Assembly: GCA_007134675.1 (NCBI GenBank)
Contig: SLKJ01000052.1
Location: 1-54,283 of the forward strand
Direction: 5' to 3'
From: Bacteroidales bacterium
GTDB taxonomy: Bacteria > Bacteroidota > Bacteroidia > Bacteroidales > PUMT01
Length of the DNA stretch: 54,283 nt
The translations under genes were made by a program, and so were the position numbers. The first letter of the stretch is position 1; each line of letters opens with the position of its first letter. Shown piece by piece: positions 34,718-43,588 of the stretch. The notes below the pieces were generated by a model, which ran no database searches, was not told where the DNA came from, and saw nothing but the letters and a program-made list of their open reading frames with translations.

Positions 34718-35401
34718 ATGTCGTCTGAATTAATTGATTATTTATCAGGGTTTATGCAGAAACGCAGATTGGCCAATTTTGAAAAGGTACTTGAAAATCG
34801 AACGCAGTACATAAATGTTATTTGTGAGGATATTTTTCAGAGCCATAACGCCAGTGCAATTCTCCGTACATGTGACTGTTTTGGAATTCAGGATGTTCAT
34901 GTAATTGAAGCAAAAAACACTTTTGAGGTTAATTCTGAAGTTGCACTGGGATCTTCAAACTGGCTGAGCATTTACCGGCATACCGATTCAGCTGAAGATC
35001 TTTCGGTACTTTTTAATACCCTCAAATCTCAAAACTACCGGATTGTAGCTACCACCCCCCGGCCTGATGGGGTGTGTCTCAGTGATCTGAATCTGAGTAA
35101 GGGTCCTGTTTCACTTGTATTCGGTACAGAAAAAGATGGCCTTTCAAATATTTTGATGGGAATGGCTGATGAATACCTGACAATCGATATGTACGGTTTT
35201 ACAGAAAGCTTCAATGTATCAGTGTCAGCCGGGATAATTCTGCATTACCTTCGCAATGAGCTTAAAAGAAAGAGAATTAGCTGGCATTTAAGTGAACACG
35301 AGAAACAAAGAATTAAACTGGACTGGATAAGAAAATCTCTAAAACGTTCTGATCTTATCGAAAAAGAATTTTATATTAAAAAATCCTTCAGGAAAAGTTA
35401 A
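34718..35401 (+). CDS. trmH: tRNA (guanosine-2'-O)-methyltransferase, TrmH/SpoU family
   Basis: 227 residues from ATG 34718; an upstream TTG in frame is unlikely. SPOUT-family motifs: motif 1 SHNASAILRTCDCFGIQDVHV (Asn and Arg of the active site), motif 2 LVFGTEKDGLS, and motif 3 ESFNVSVSAGIILHYL forming the AdoMet knot. Length and motifs match TrmH, which methylates G18 of tRNA; other SpoU enzymes with the same motifs cannot be excluded. Confidence 0.88.
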   Translation: MSSELIDYLSGFMQKRRLANFEKVLENRTQYINVICEDIFQSHNASAILRTCDCFGIQDVHVIEAKNTFEVNSEVALGSSNWLSIYRHTDSAEDLSVLFNTLKSQNYRIVATTPRPDGVCLSDLNLSKGPVSLVFGTEKDGLSNILMGMADEYLTIDMYGFTESFNVSVSAGIILHYLRNELKRKRISWHLSEHEKQRIKLDWIRKSLKRSDLIEKEFYIKKSFRKS

Positions 35402-35688
35402 ATTAATTATCAGAAAGTTTTGTGGTTTGATTTTTATCAGAAAAAAACCTATTTTTATCAATGAAAATTAGTTGTTCATCCAATTTTTTATTTATTTTAT
35501 TATTAATTTTCAAAGTAGAATCACACCCGTTCAGGAGTAAATTAATCAGGAGAAATCCTTATCAGGCTTCATCTCAAAGAATTAAATGAAGAAAACCATG
35601 AGGATTCCATGCGATCGAAACAGGGAAACTGATTTATACAGCTGATTCAACTAAAATATAATCAGTTAAATAAATATGATTTGTGTGT
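35402..35688 (+). other. Intergenic region before the LytTR regulator
   Basis: 287 AT-rich bases. TTTTTATCAG/A is repeated at ~35432 and ~35453. No terminator, -7 box or convincing small gene was found. Confidence 0.3.
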
Positions 35689-36396
35689 ATGAATTGTATA
35701 GTTATAGATGATGATAAACTCTCAAGAAGGGTTGTGGAGGAGTTTATCAATAAAACTGATTTTCTGAATCACATCGATTCATTCTCAAACGCGTTGGATG
35801 CAATCAGCCTCTTTAAATCAGGAAATGAAGTTCACCTCATATTTCTTGATATTGAAATGCCCGAAATGACAGGTATAGAATTTCTCAAGACTTTAAAAAA
35901 CCCTCCTCAGATCATAATTATATCGTCCAAGGAACAATATGCTATTGAGGCATTTGAATATGACGTGACCGATTATCTTTTGAAACCAATTGCGTACAGC
36001 AGGTTTTTTAAAGCGGCTGACAAAGCTTACAGTCAGTACCTGAAAGGGCCGGCAGAAACCGGGAAAAAGAATGAAATATTCATTAAAAAGAATTCTTCGC
36101 TTATCAAGTTAAAATATGAAGATATATTATGGGTCGAAGCACTCGAAAATTATGTAATAGTGAATACCTACGACGATAAGTTCACTATACATTTTACAAT
36201 GAAATCTATTGAGAAGAAACTACCTGCCTCCAGGTTCTCACGAGTTCATCGTTCCTATATTGTTAATACAAGCAGCATAAATCTTATCGAAGATAACTCG
36301 ATCATTATACCTGTGGAAGGTGGCACTAAATCCATACCGATAGGTAAATCCTATAAGGATAAGCTTATGGATGACCTGAATCTGATGATCAAGTAA
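35689..36396 (+). CDS. LytTR-family response regulator, orphan
   Basis: 235 residues from ATG 35689 (a GTG two codons upstream is in frame). The receiver domain (~1-120) has the acidic pocket IDDDK and phospho-acceptor Asp54 in FLDIEMPEMTG, and the switch Lys in DYLLKPI. A LytTR DNA-binding domain (~130-235) follows, with DILWVEALENYVIVNT and FSRVHRSYIVN. It is a transcription regulator; the usual histidine kinase partner is not adjacent. The class III aminotransferase begins 15 bases after it, so the two may be co-transcribed. Confidence 0.93.
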   Translation: MNCIVIDDDKLSRRVVEEFINKTDFLNHIDSFSNALDAISLFKSGNEVHLIFLDIEMPEMTGIEFLKTLKNPPQIIIISSKEQYAIEAFEYDVTDYLLKPIAYSRFFKAADKAYSQYLKGPAETGKKNEIFIKKNSSLIKLKYEDILWVEALENYVIVNTYDDKFTIHFTMKSIEKKLPASRFSRVHRSYIVNTSSINLIEDNSIIIPVEGGTKSIPIGKSYKDKLMDDLNLMIK

Positions 36397-36411
36397 CTCT
36401 CCCAGTATTTT

Positions 36412-37596
36412 ATGGTATCCAACAGGCAATTGTTTTTTGATAACCTTGCACAAACCTCCGGTTTCCCTCTGGGCCTTGAAATAGAAAGAGCTTCAGGCTG
36501 CTGGTTATACTCTCCTGAGGGGAAGAGTTATTTAGATCTTATAGCCGGTGTTTCGGTAAGCAACATCGGGCACAATAATCCATCTGTAATTTCTGCCATT
36601 AAAGCTCAGGTTGATACACATCTGCATCTTATGGTATACGGAGAGTTCATTCAGAAACCACAAGTCAGGCTTGCAGAAATGCTATGCAGATTGCTGCCTG
36701 ATGATCTTAATTCAGTTTTTTATACAAACAGCGGCAGCGAAGCTGTTGAAGGGGCTATCAAACTCTCAAGGCGTTATACCGGACGTCACGAAATAATAAG
36801 TTTTACAAATGCCTATCACGGAAGTACACTCGGTGCATTGAGCGTTACAGGTAATGAAACTCAGAAACGAGCATTCAGACCACTTATACCATCAGTCAGG
36901 CACATTGACTTTAACTGCGTTTCTTCTCTTAGTGAAATATCTCATGATACAGCCTGTGTTATTGTGGAACCTGTTCAGGGTGAGGCCGGAATTATCCTGC
37001 CTGAAGACGGCTTTATGCATAAACTGAGAAAGAAATGCGATGAACAAGGTGCTTTGCTTATATTTGACGAAATCCAGACCGGATTTGGACGTACCGGCAG
37101 GTTGTTTGCAATGGATCTTTTTGAGGTGGTGCCGGATATAGTGGTATTTGCAAAAAGCCTTGGGGGCGGATTACCTCTTGGGGCTTTTATCTCATCAAAG
37201 GAGATAATGACTTCTTTATCAAATAATCCTGACTTAGGCCACATTACGACGTTTGGGGGGCATCCGGTATCTAGTGCCGCTGGTCTGGCATCATTAAAAT
37301 ATATAATTGAAAAAGACATAGTTTCAAATACCGAGCAGAAAGGATTACTTTTCAAAAGGTTGATTGATCATCAATTTGTCATTGGGGTAAGGGGTGTAGG
37401 TCTGCTTATGGCTGTTGAACTTGAAGAAGGAAGTATAGTAAAAAGACTAATTAAAAAATGCATTGAAAAAGGCCTCTTAACAGACTGGTTCCTGTTCAAC
37501 GAAAAGTGCTTTAGGATTTCTCCGCCACTTATTATCAGCGAAAAAGAGATAGAATTTGCCTGCAATATAATCCTGGAATCCCTCAATGAAATTTGA
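36412..37596 (+). CDS. Class III aminotransferase (acetylornithine/ornithine aminotransferase-like)
   Basis: 394 residues. Fold type I, class III: YTNSGSEAVEGAIKLSRRYTGR binds the cofactor phosphate, FDEIQTGFGRTG carries the pyridine-contacting Asp, and VFAKSLGGGLPLGAFI holds the Schiff-base Lys. The family transfers omega-amino groups (acetylornithine, ornithine, GABA and similar). The substrate cannot be named, and no arginine biosynthesis genes are near. Confidence 0.92.
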   Translation: MVSNRQLFFDNLAQTSGFPLGLEIERASGCWLYSPEGKSYLDLIAGVSVSNIGHNNPSVISAIKAQVDTHLHLMVYGEFIQKPQVRLAEMLCRLLPDDLNSVFYTNSGSEAVEGAIKLSRRYTGRHEIISFTNAYHGSTLGALSVTGNETQKRAFRPLIPSVRHIDFNCVSSLSEISHDTACVIVEPVQGEAGIILPEDGFMHKLRKKCDEQGALLIFDEIQTGFGRTGRLFAMDLFEVVPDIVVFAKSLGGGLPLGAFISSKEIMTSLSNNPDLGHITTFGGHPVSSAAGLASLKYIIEKDIVSNTEQKGLLFKRLIDHQFVIGVRGVGLLMAVELEEGSIVKRLIKKCIEKGLLTDWFLFNEKCFRISPPLIISEKEIEFACNIILESLNEI

Positions 37597-37609
37597 AGGA
37601 TATTTGAGG

Positions 37610-37801
37610 TTATCTGTTTATCAGCAGAGCCCCGAACAGCATACCGTAGGCTGTCATCCTGTAAGGATTTGATGTTATTGCACATCCTCCCGAATTGCAC
37701 CCGATAAAGTGGTAGTATGCAAAACCCAGAACACCACCAATAAACAGACCCAGTAACAACCTGAGCGTAAATATTTTTTTTAGCATGGATTTAATGTCCA
37801 T
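37610..37801 (-). CDS. Small membrane protein, DUF6132-like
   Basis: 63 residues. One N-terminal helix (LLLGLFIGGVLGFAYYHFIG), then the conserved GCNSGGCAITSNPYRMTAYGMLFGALL, with two Cys and a second hydrophobic segment. This is the pattern of the DUF6132 family widespread in Bacteroidota; function unknown. Paired Cys in a membrane-proximal loop might be redox- or metal-linked, but that is inference. Convergent with the aminotransferase gene (13-base gap). Confidence 0.85.
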   Translation of the reverse strand: MDIKSMLKKIFTLRLLLGLFIGGVLGFAYYHFIGCNSGGCAITSNPYRMTAYGMLFGALLINR

Positions 37802-37866
37802 AGTTATTTTAATATATTTACAAAAGTAATAAAAATATATTAAAATATATATATTTATTAATATAG

Positions 37867-38709
37867 ATGCTGATGATTCCTTTACTCAATTATTCTGGAA
37901 TTATTTCATTCATTCTGTTAACCGGAATTTTAATTCCTGGTTTCAGCAATTATTATGACCCTGAAAAAGCCGAAGATTCTCTTATGATCCTTTTTATGGA
38001 ACTTGGCAGTGCCACCTCACCAGATAAGCAAAAACAATTAAACACCAGTATAATTGATATTTTGAAGGAAACACTTAAAAATCCGGGTTCATTTGATTAT
38101 CCTTTTGATTCAGTACCATCAATGGGTAAAGCATATTCTCAGGATAGAAGCCTGCGAATTTATTCATGGCACTATTCAGAATCTCCGGTCAGGCATCACT
38201 ATTCCGGCTTTCTTCAATTAAGAGACAAGGAGAGCAATAGGATTGACCTTTTCTTTTTGAACCATAAGGAAACAAACGATAAAAATATAGAGAACCGCTC
38301 CTTTTCCCATAAAAACTGGTATGGCGCCCTCTATTACCAGGTTCATAAAATTCATTATGATAACCGGAAATTCTACACACTTATAGGATTTGATTTCAAT
38401 AATTATTTCACCAATGTTAAAATTATTGATGTTTTAACCTTCATTGAAAACAAACCTGTTTTTGGTTACCCTATCTTCAGGTTCGGAGATGACTTAAAGC
38501 ACAGGATTGTTTTCGAATACTCAGCCGGTGTCGTTATGTTCTTGAGGTACGTGCCTGATCTGGATATGATTGTGTATGATCACCTGTCCCCATCATTGCC
38601 CAGGTTCAGAGGGCAGTACAGGTATTACGGACCAGATCTTTCATATGACGCACTCAGGTTTAAAAATGGTTTTTGGGTACATGTTTCAGATATCCAGTTT
38701 AATAAATAG
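37867..38709 (+). CDS. Conserved protein of unknown function, probably exported
   Basis: 280 residues. The hydrophobic N-terminus (IPLLNYSGIISFILLTGILIPGF) reads as a signal peptide or anchor. The rest is soluble, beta-rich and aromatic, with SWHY, KNWYGALYYQV, YTLIGFDFNNYFTN, and the C-terminal RYYGPDLSYDALRFKNGFW. I recognise the pattern as a Bacteroidota hypothetical but no function. Standing alone, divergent from the DUF6132-like gene with a 65-base AT-rich gap. Confidence 0.8.
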   Translation: MLMIPLLNYSGIISFILLTGILIPGFSNYYDPEKAEDSLMILFMELGSATSPDKQKQLNTSIIDILKETLKNPGSFDYPFDSVPSMGKAYSQDRSLRIYSWHYSESPVRHHYSGFLQLRDKESNRIDLFFLNHKETNDKNIENRSFSHKNWYGALYYQVHKIHYDNRKFYTLIGFDFNNYFTNVKIIDVLTFIENKPVFGYPIFRFGDDLKHRIVFEYSAGVVMFLRYVPDLDMIVYDHLSPSLPRFRGQYRYYGPDLSYDALRFKNGFWVHVSDIQFNK

Positions 38710-38851
38710 CATCTATTTATTTGTTTCTGTATTACACAGTATTTTAATTTGTGGGAATTAGTGACGATTTGTCATGAATATTTTTTGGCACAGGCTTTGA
38801 AAACAGGGTAGAAGTTTAAAAAATGTGTGTTTAACTTTAATATCACAAGAT

Positions 38852-40897
38852 ATGCAAAAGGGTAAGATTGATGTAAAAACCGAGAACATTTTTCCTATTA
38901 TTAAAAAGTTCCTTTACTCAGATCATGAGATATTCCTTAGAGAACTTATTTCAAATGCAATAGATGCCACACGAAAACTCAAAACTCTTTCATCAGTTGG
39001 TGAATACAAGGGTGATATTGGTGATATGACCGTTCATGTAAAAAATGATAAAAAGAAAAAAACGCTTACTGTATCAGACAGGGGTGTCGGAATGACAGCA
39101 GATGAAATAAAGAAGTATATTAACCAGATTGCATTTTCAAGCGCTGAGGATTTTCTGGAACGCTACAAAGATAAAGTTGATGCCATTATCGGCCATTTTG
39201 GTCTGGGCTTTTACTCATCATTCATGGTGGCTGAAAAGGTTGAAATTTACACAAAATCATACCGGGAGAATTCACAGGCTGTTAAATGGACATGTGACGG
39301 AAGTCCCCGCTATACCCTTGAAGAAATCGAAAAGGAGAATGTGGGGACTGACATAGTGCTTCATATGTCAGATGATTCTAAAGAGTTTCTGGAAGAAAAC
39401 CGCGTTCTTGAGCTGCTCCAAAAGTATTGCAAATTCCTGCCGGTACCGATCGCTTTTGGAACGGAAAAGGAATGGAAAGATGGCAAGGAGGTTGAAACAG
39501 GTAAACCACGGATAATTAATAATACTGAGCCTGCATGGACAAAGAAGCCTGCTGATCTTAAACAGGATGACTATGATGAGTTCTATCAGGATCTTTATCC
39601 GATGAATGAAAAACCTTTGTTTAATATCCACCTGAATGTTGATTATCCGTTTAACCTGACAGGGATCCTTTACTTTCCCAAACTTAAAAGCAATTTCGAA
39701 ATCCAGAAAAATAAGATACAGCTTTATTCTAACCAGGTTTTTGTCACTGACTCGGTCGAAGGTGTCGTGCCAGAATTTCTTACTTTGCTTCACGGGGTAA
39801 TTGACTCACCCGACATCCCGCTTAATGTTTCAAGAAGCTATTTACAGAGTGATTCAAATGTTAAAAAGATATCAGCACATATCAGCAAAAAGGTTTCTGA
39901 CCGGTTGATGGATATTTTCAAAAAAGACAGGGAGGAATTTGAGAAGAAATGGGATGATCTTAAAATTTTCATTGAATACGGAATGCTGAGTGATGATAAG
40001 TTCTATGAACGGGCAGAGAAGTTTTCTTTGTTTAAAAATACTGATGACAAGTATTTTACGTTTGAAGAATATGAAAAAATGATCAAAGATAATCAGACAG
40101 ACAAGCATAAAAACCTTGTTTATCTGTATTCCACAGATAAGGAAAAACAGTATCCTTTCATCGAAGCAGCAAGAAAGAGAGGTTATGATGTTCTTATTAT
40201 GGATGGCCAGCTCGATACTCATTTCCTTAACCATATCGAAACCAAATTTAAAAATTCCCGCTTTGTCCGTGTCGATTCAGACGTTACAGATAAACTAATA
40301 TTAAAAGAGGACAATATAGATTCAAAACTATCAGCTGAGCAGCAAAATGACCTTTCAGTTGTATTCCGCAGTGTTTTACCCGACAAACCAGTATTTACCG
40401 TATCCTTTGAAAATATGAGTGAAAATGAAAATCCTGTCACCATTACCCAGTCAGAGTTTATGAGACGAATGAAGGATATGTCAAGTGTTGGAGGAGGCAT
40501 GGGATTCTATGGAGAAATGCCGGATAGCTATAATCTCGTAGTTAATTCCAATCATCCTCTAATAGTAAAACTGGCGGCAGATAAGGATAAATCTGCCGGG
40601 AAGCAGCTGGAAAAGATAGACGAAAAAATCAGTCCGGTCAAATCAAGCAAAGAGCAGCTGGAGAAATTAAACAAAGGTAAAAAAGAGGAGGAGGTCAGCC
40701 AGGAAGAAAAAGATCGTATTAATGATTTAAACAAAAAAATAGATGATCTTGAAAGGAAAAGAGAAGCATGTCTGCAAAAGTTTTCTGAAGATAATAAACT
40801 GGTAAAGCAGCTGATAGATCTGGCTCTCCTTTCCAATAATATGCTGAAAGGAGAAGAATTGTCAAGTTTTGTGAAAAGAAGCATAGAGCTGATGTAA
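38852..40897 (+). CDS. htpG: Molecular chaperone HtpG (Hsp90)
   Basis: 681 residues from ATG 38852, matching the usual MQKGKI start; the frame is open 9 codons further upstream. The GHKL ATPase motifs are FLRELISNAIDAT, DRGVGM and GHFGLGFYSSFMVA. The middle domain has LNVSRSYLQSD. Near residues 580-640 there is a charged coiled-coil-like stretch (KSSKEQLEKLNKGKKEEEVSQEEKDRIN), as in other Bacteroidota HtpG. ATP-dependent cytoplasmic chaperone. Followed by a strong terminator. Confidence 0.97.
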   Translation: MQKGKIDVKTENIFPIIKKFLYSDHEIFLRELISNAIDATRKLKTLSSVGEYKGDIGDMTVHVKNDKKKKTLTVSDRGVGMTADEIKKYINQIAFSSAEDFLERYKDKVDAIIGHFGLGFYSSFMVAEKVEIYTKSYRENSQAVKWTCDGSPRYTLEEIEKENVGTDIVLHMSDDSKEFLEENRVLELLQKYCKFLPVPIAFGTEKEWKDGKEVETGKPRIINNTEPAWTKKPADLKQDDYDEFYQDLYPMNEKPLFNIHLNVDYPFNLTGILYFPKLKSNFEIQKNKIQLYSNQVFVTDSVEGVVPEFLTLLHGVIDSPDIPLNVSRSYLQSDSNVKKISAHISKKVSDRLMDIFKKDREEFEKKWDDLKIFIEYGMLSDDKFYERAEKFSLFKNTDDKYFTFEEYEKMIKDNQTDKHKNLVYLYSTDKEKQYPFIEAARKRGYDVLIMDGQLDTHFLNHIETKFKNSRFVRVDSDVTDKLILKEDNIDSKLSAEQQNDLSVVFRSVLPDKPVFTVSFENMSENENPVTITQSEFMRRMKDMSSVGGGMGFYGEMPDSYNLVVNSNHPLIVKLAADKDKSAGKQLEKIDEKISPVKSSKEQLEKLNKGKKEEEVSQEEKDRINDLNKKIDDLERKREACLQKFSEDNKLVKQLIDLALLSNNMLKGEELSSFVKRSIELM

Positions 40898-40914
40898 ACA
40901 GGATAATTTAGTTT

Positions 40915-40949
40915 GGTCCGTTATTTTTTTATGGCGGACCCTTTTTTTT
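40915..40949 (+). terminator. Rho-independent terminator of htpG
   Basis: GGTCCG (40915-40920) pairs with CGGACC (40935-40940), followed by C and a run of eight T. It lies 18 bases after the htpG stop. Confidence 0.9.
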
Positions 40950-40987
40950 GTTCTGGTTTTACCTATTTTTGGTAAGACTAACAAAAT

Positions 40988-41632
40988 ATGATGATCATAA
41001 TTATTTTTTTTGTTGCTTTCCCACTTTTCCTGTTGAATTGCCTTAGTGCGGAAGGACAAAATAATCCTCAGTTCAGATATCTTTCTCTGGATGCGGGGTT
41101 AAACATAGCCGGAGTCCACTCAGATTCTCAGTTTGACCGGCACAAAAAAAACTTTGGGGCAAATGTAAGTCTTTCCGGGAATTATTACTTTTGCGAATCC
41201 AGGTCGCTGGGTGCATCCCTTGCATTCGAGCAAAAAGGTGCAACAGACAATGTTTTTGATGTTAATACAAATCTGAATTATCTTTCCCTTCCTGTTTATT
41301 TCCAGTGGACCACTGGAAAAGATCCCCGCTTTTTTATTAATACGGGTGCTTATACAGCCTGGCTTGTAAATGCTACCAGAAGGGGTGATTACCAGGATGG
41401 TGGACAAACTGTTAATGTTAATGATAATGTAAAGGCTGACTTCCGGTCTTTTGACTATGGTCTGGTTTTAGGCTTTGGCATTATGGTAAGGCTATACGAT
41501 GACTTTGATTTTAAAGTGACTATTCGAGGTTCGGCGGGACTATCGAATATTGCAAAGCATTCCCCTGAAAATCCTCAAAATTATCATTTTAATATCAGTT
41601 TAGGATACATATACTATATCGGCTTCAGATAG
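40988..41632 (+). CDS. Outer-membrane beta-barrel protein (PorT/OmpA-barrel-like)
   Basis: 214 residues with a signal peptide (hydrophobic IIIIFFVAFPLFLLNCLS, cleavage near AEG-Q). The rest is alternating amphipathic strands: LSLDAGLNIAG, GANVSLSGNYYFCESRSLGASLAFEQKG, LNYLSLPVYFQW, FFINTGAYTAWLV, FDYGLVLGFGIMVRL, FNISLGYIYYIGFR. The terminal aromatic residue pattern is that of an 8-stranded outer-membrane barrel. Similar Bacteroidota proteins are annotated PorT family. No partner genes are nearby. Confidence 0.82.
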   Translation: MMIIIIFFVAFPLFLLNCLSAEGQNNPQFRYLSLDAGLNIAGVHSDSQFDRHKKNFGANVSLSGNYYFCESRSLGASLAFEQKGATDNVFDVNTNLNYLSLPVYFQWTTGKDPRFFINTGAYTAWLVNATRRGDYQDGGQTVNVNDNVKADFRSFDYGLVLGFGIMVRLYDDFDFKVTIRGSAGLSNIAKHSPENPQNYHFNISLGYIYYIGFR

Positions 41633-41655
41633 CGGCACCAGTCCAACGCTTATAT

Positions 41656-42183
41656 TCAGTATTGAAAAAGCTCTTTTATCTCTTTTTTTATGTGACCAAT
41701 TGCAACATTGGTGGGTGTATTCTCATTATCAATTATTGTTTCAAGTATTGTCTGACTCAGCTTAAGTGATGGGGAATCAGGTTCTATAGTTTTCGCTGCC
41801 TCATTAATGATTCTGATCAGATTGGATCGTGCGTTTCTTATTACTTCCCAGCTTTCCCCGCTGACATATATCTGCTGGGAAAGATTATGTTCAAACTCTG
41901 AACGGATAGTGGCAATAAGCTCCGAATGGAGTTGCTGGCTTGTCATTCCCTGCCGGTTGACTCTCATAATAAGTGATTCCGGCGAAATCCGCTCAAGGAA
42001 GAGGACCAACCGTTCATATGCCTGCAGCCGGATGGGAAGCAGGTATTGCTCATTCTTATACATCAGATCAACCTTTTTCAGCTTTTGATCATTTTCCAGA
42101 AATTTCCTGATAAGCAGATAAGCTGTAAAAAATACTATCAGGGCAGGAAGTGTATATTTGAGTATCTCGGGTATTGCAGACAT
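41656..42183 (-). CDS. Membrane-anchored protein of unknown function
   Basis: 175 residues. One N-terminal helix (LPALIVFFTAYLLIRKFL, ~12-29) followed by a cytoplasmic, mostly alpha-helical domain. The conserved stretch LLPIRLQAYERLVLFLERISPESLI, then MTSQQLHSELIATIRSEFEHNLSQQIYVS, is a recurring pattern in Bacteroidota hypothetical proteins. No catalytic motif. Convergent with the barrel gene (23-base gap) and divergent from the aminotransferase. Confidence 0.8.
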   Translation of the reverse strand: MSAIPEILKYTLPALIVFFTAYLLIRKFLENDQKLKKVDLMYKNEQYLLPIRLQAYERLVLFLERISPESLIMRVNRQGMTSQQLHSELIATIRSEFEHNLSQQIYVSGESWEVIRNARSNLIRIINEAAKTIEPDSPSLKLSQTILETIIDNENTPTNVAIGHIKKEIKELFQY

Positions 42184-42326
42184 AATTCTTTTATTTTATC
42201 ATACAATATTAATTATTTTTACCCAGTCTGCTTACAATAGGTTATATTTTTCTATTTTTAAGGCATAACTTAAAAATATATTCAGAATAAATAAAACATT
42301 TTAAAAGTAAAATATTGATGATTGCT

Positions 42327-43520
42327 ATGGAAAAACTATCAGGGAGGATCAGGAAGATTTCAGGTTCACAAACAATGGCGATGAATCAGAAGAGCAGGGA
42401 TCTGCAAAGCCAGGGAAAAGATATAATTAATCTGAGCGTCGGTGAGCCTGATTTTCATACTCCTCCACATGTAAAAGATGCTGCAAAAAAAGCAATTGAC
42501 GATAACTTTTCATTTTATTCACCTGTTGGTGGATATTCTGATCTGAAGGAGGCAATTTCGCAAAAGCTCCTTCGTGAAAACAACCTTCATTATTCAACGG
42601 AAAATATTATCGTATCAAATGGCGCCAAGCACTCAATTGCCAATGCATTGATGGTACTTGTGGATGAAGGTGATGAGGTTATCGTCCCTGCCCCCTATTG
42701 GGTCAGTTATGTAGAGCTTGCAAAACTTGCAGGTGGAACAAATGTTATTATTCAATCAGGAATCGGGTCAGGTTTTAAGGTTACTCCTGAACAGATTGAA
42801 GAAGCTATAACTCCAAAGACCAAAGTGCTGCTTTTATGTTCTCCGGGAAACCCTACCGGAAGCGTTTACACGAAAGATGAACTTTCTGACATTGCCCAGG
42901 TTCTGACAAGGTATCCAAATGTTTTCATCATATCAGACGAGATATATGAGCATATAAATTACCTCGGTCAGCATAATTCGATTGCAGATTTTGATGAGTT
43001 GCGCGACAGAGTAGTTGTTGTTAACGGAGTATCAAAGGCCTATGCAATGACCGGATGGAGAATTGGTTATATGGCAGCTTCGACATGGATAGTTAAAGCC
43101 TGTAGTAAATTGCAGGGACATTTTACATCAGGTCCTTCTTCTATTGCCCAGAAAGCCTCTGTAGCTGCACTTAACGGAGACAATTCCTACACCGAAAAAA
43201 TGAGGGAGGCATTCCTGCGCCGCCGTAACCTTGTAATTGAACGTGCCGGCAATATTCCTGGTATGGTTCTGTCAAAGCCTGATGGTGCTTTTTATATATT
43301 TCCTGATATCAGTAGTTATGTTGGGTTAGCTCATGAGGGGAAAGTTATTAAAGATGATACTGATTTTTGCCTGTTTCTGCTTGAACAAGCCCATGTTGCC
43401 GCTGTTCCGGGCGAAGCATTCGGTGCTCCAAATCATATCCGGATATCATATGCTACAAGCGATTCTAAATTAGATGAGGCGTTCGACCGGATTGAGAAAG
43501 CGCTTAAGAAGCTTTCATAA
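42327..43520 (+). CDS. Aspartate aminotransferase-type PLP enzyme (class I, subgroup Ib)
   Basis: 397 residues from ATG 42327; in-frame ATG 42318 and TTG 42315 are alternatives. NLSVGEPDFHTPPHV, SNGAKHSIANALM, CSPGNPTGSVY, ISDEIYEHI and NGVSKAYAMTGWRIGY (Schiff-base Lys) give all class I motifs in order, with the C-terminal substrate Arg in HIRISYA. It most likely makes aspartate from oxaloacetate and glutamate; side activity on aromatic or prephenate substrates is possible in subgroup Ib. Monocistronic. Confidence 0.93.
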   Translation: MEKLSGRIRKISGSQTMAMNQKSRDLQSQGKDIINLSVGEPDFHTPPHVKDAAKKAIDDNFSFYSPVGGYSDLKEAISQKLLRENNLHYSTENIIVSNGAKHSIANALMVLVDEGDEVIVPAPYWVSYVELAKLAGGTNVIIQSGIGSGFKVTPEQIEEAITPKTKVLLLCSPGNPTGSVYTKDELSDIAQVLTRYPNVFIISDEIYEHINYLGQHNSIADFDELRDRVVVVNGVSKAYAMTGWRIGYMAASTWIVKACSKLQGHFTSGPSSIAQKASVAALNGDNSYTEKMREAFLRRRNLVIERAGNIPGMVLSKPDGAFYIFPDISSYVGLAHEGKVIKDDTDFCLFLLEQAHVAAVPGEAFGAPNHIRISYATSDSKLDEAFDRIEKALKKLS

Positions 43521-43588
43521 ATGCCAGACAAGCTTGTAAATAAGCTGAAGACCTTTTAATATAGTTGGTCAATACAAATCCGGAGCTT

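Noticed and set aside
35586-35645. Short reading frame of 19 codons beginning MKKTMRIPC
   Set aside because: No ribosome-binding context, no recognisable motif, and too short to support without comparative data.
38796-38839. TTTG plus TAACTTTA upstream of htpG as a promoter pair
   Set aside because: The spacing is 32 bases, far from the 19-21 expected, and the -7 box has a mismatch.
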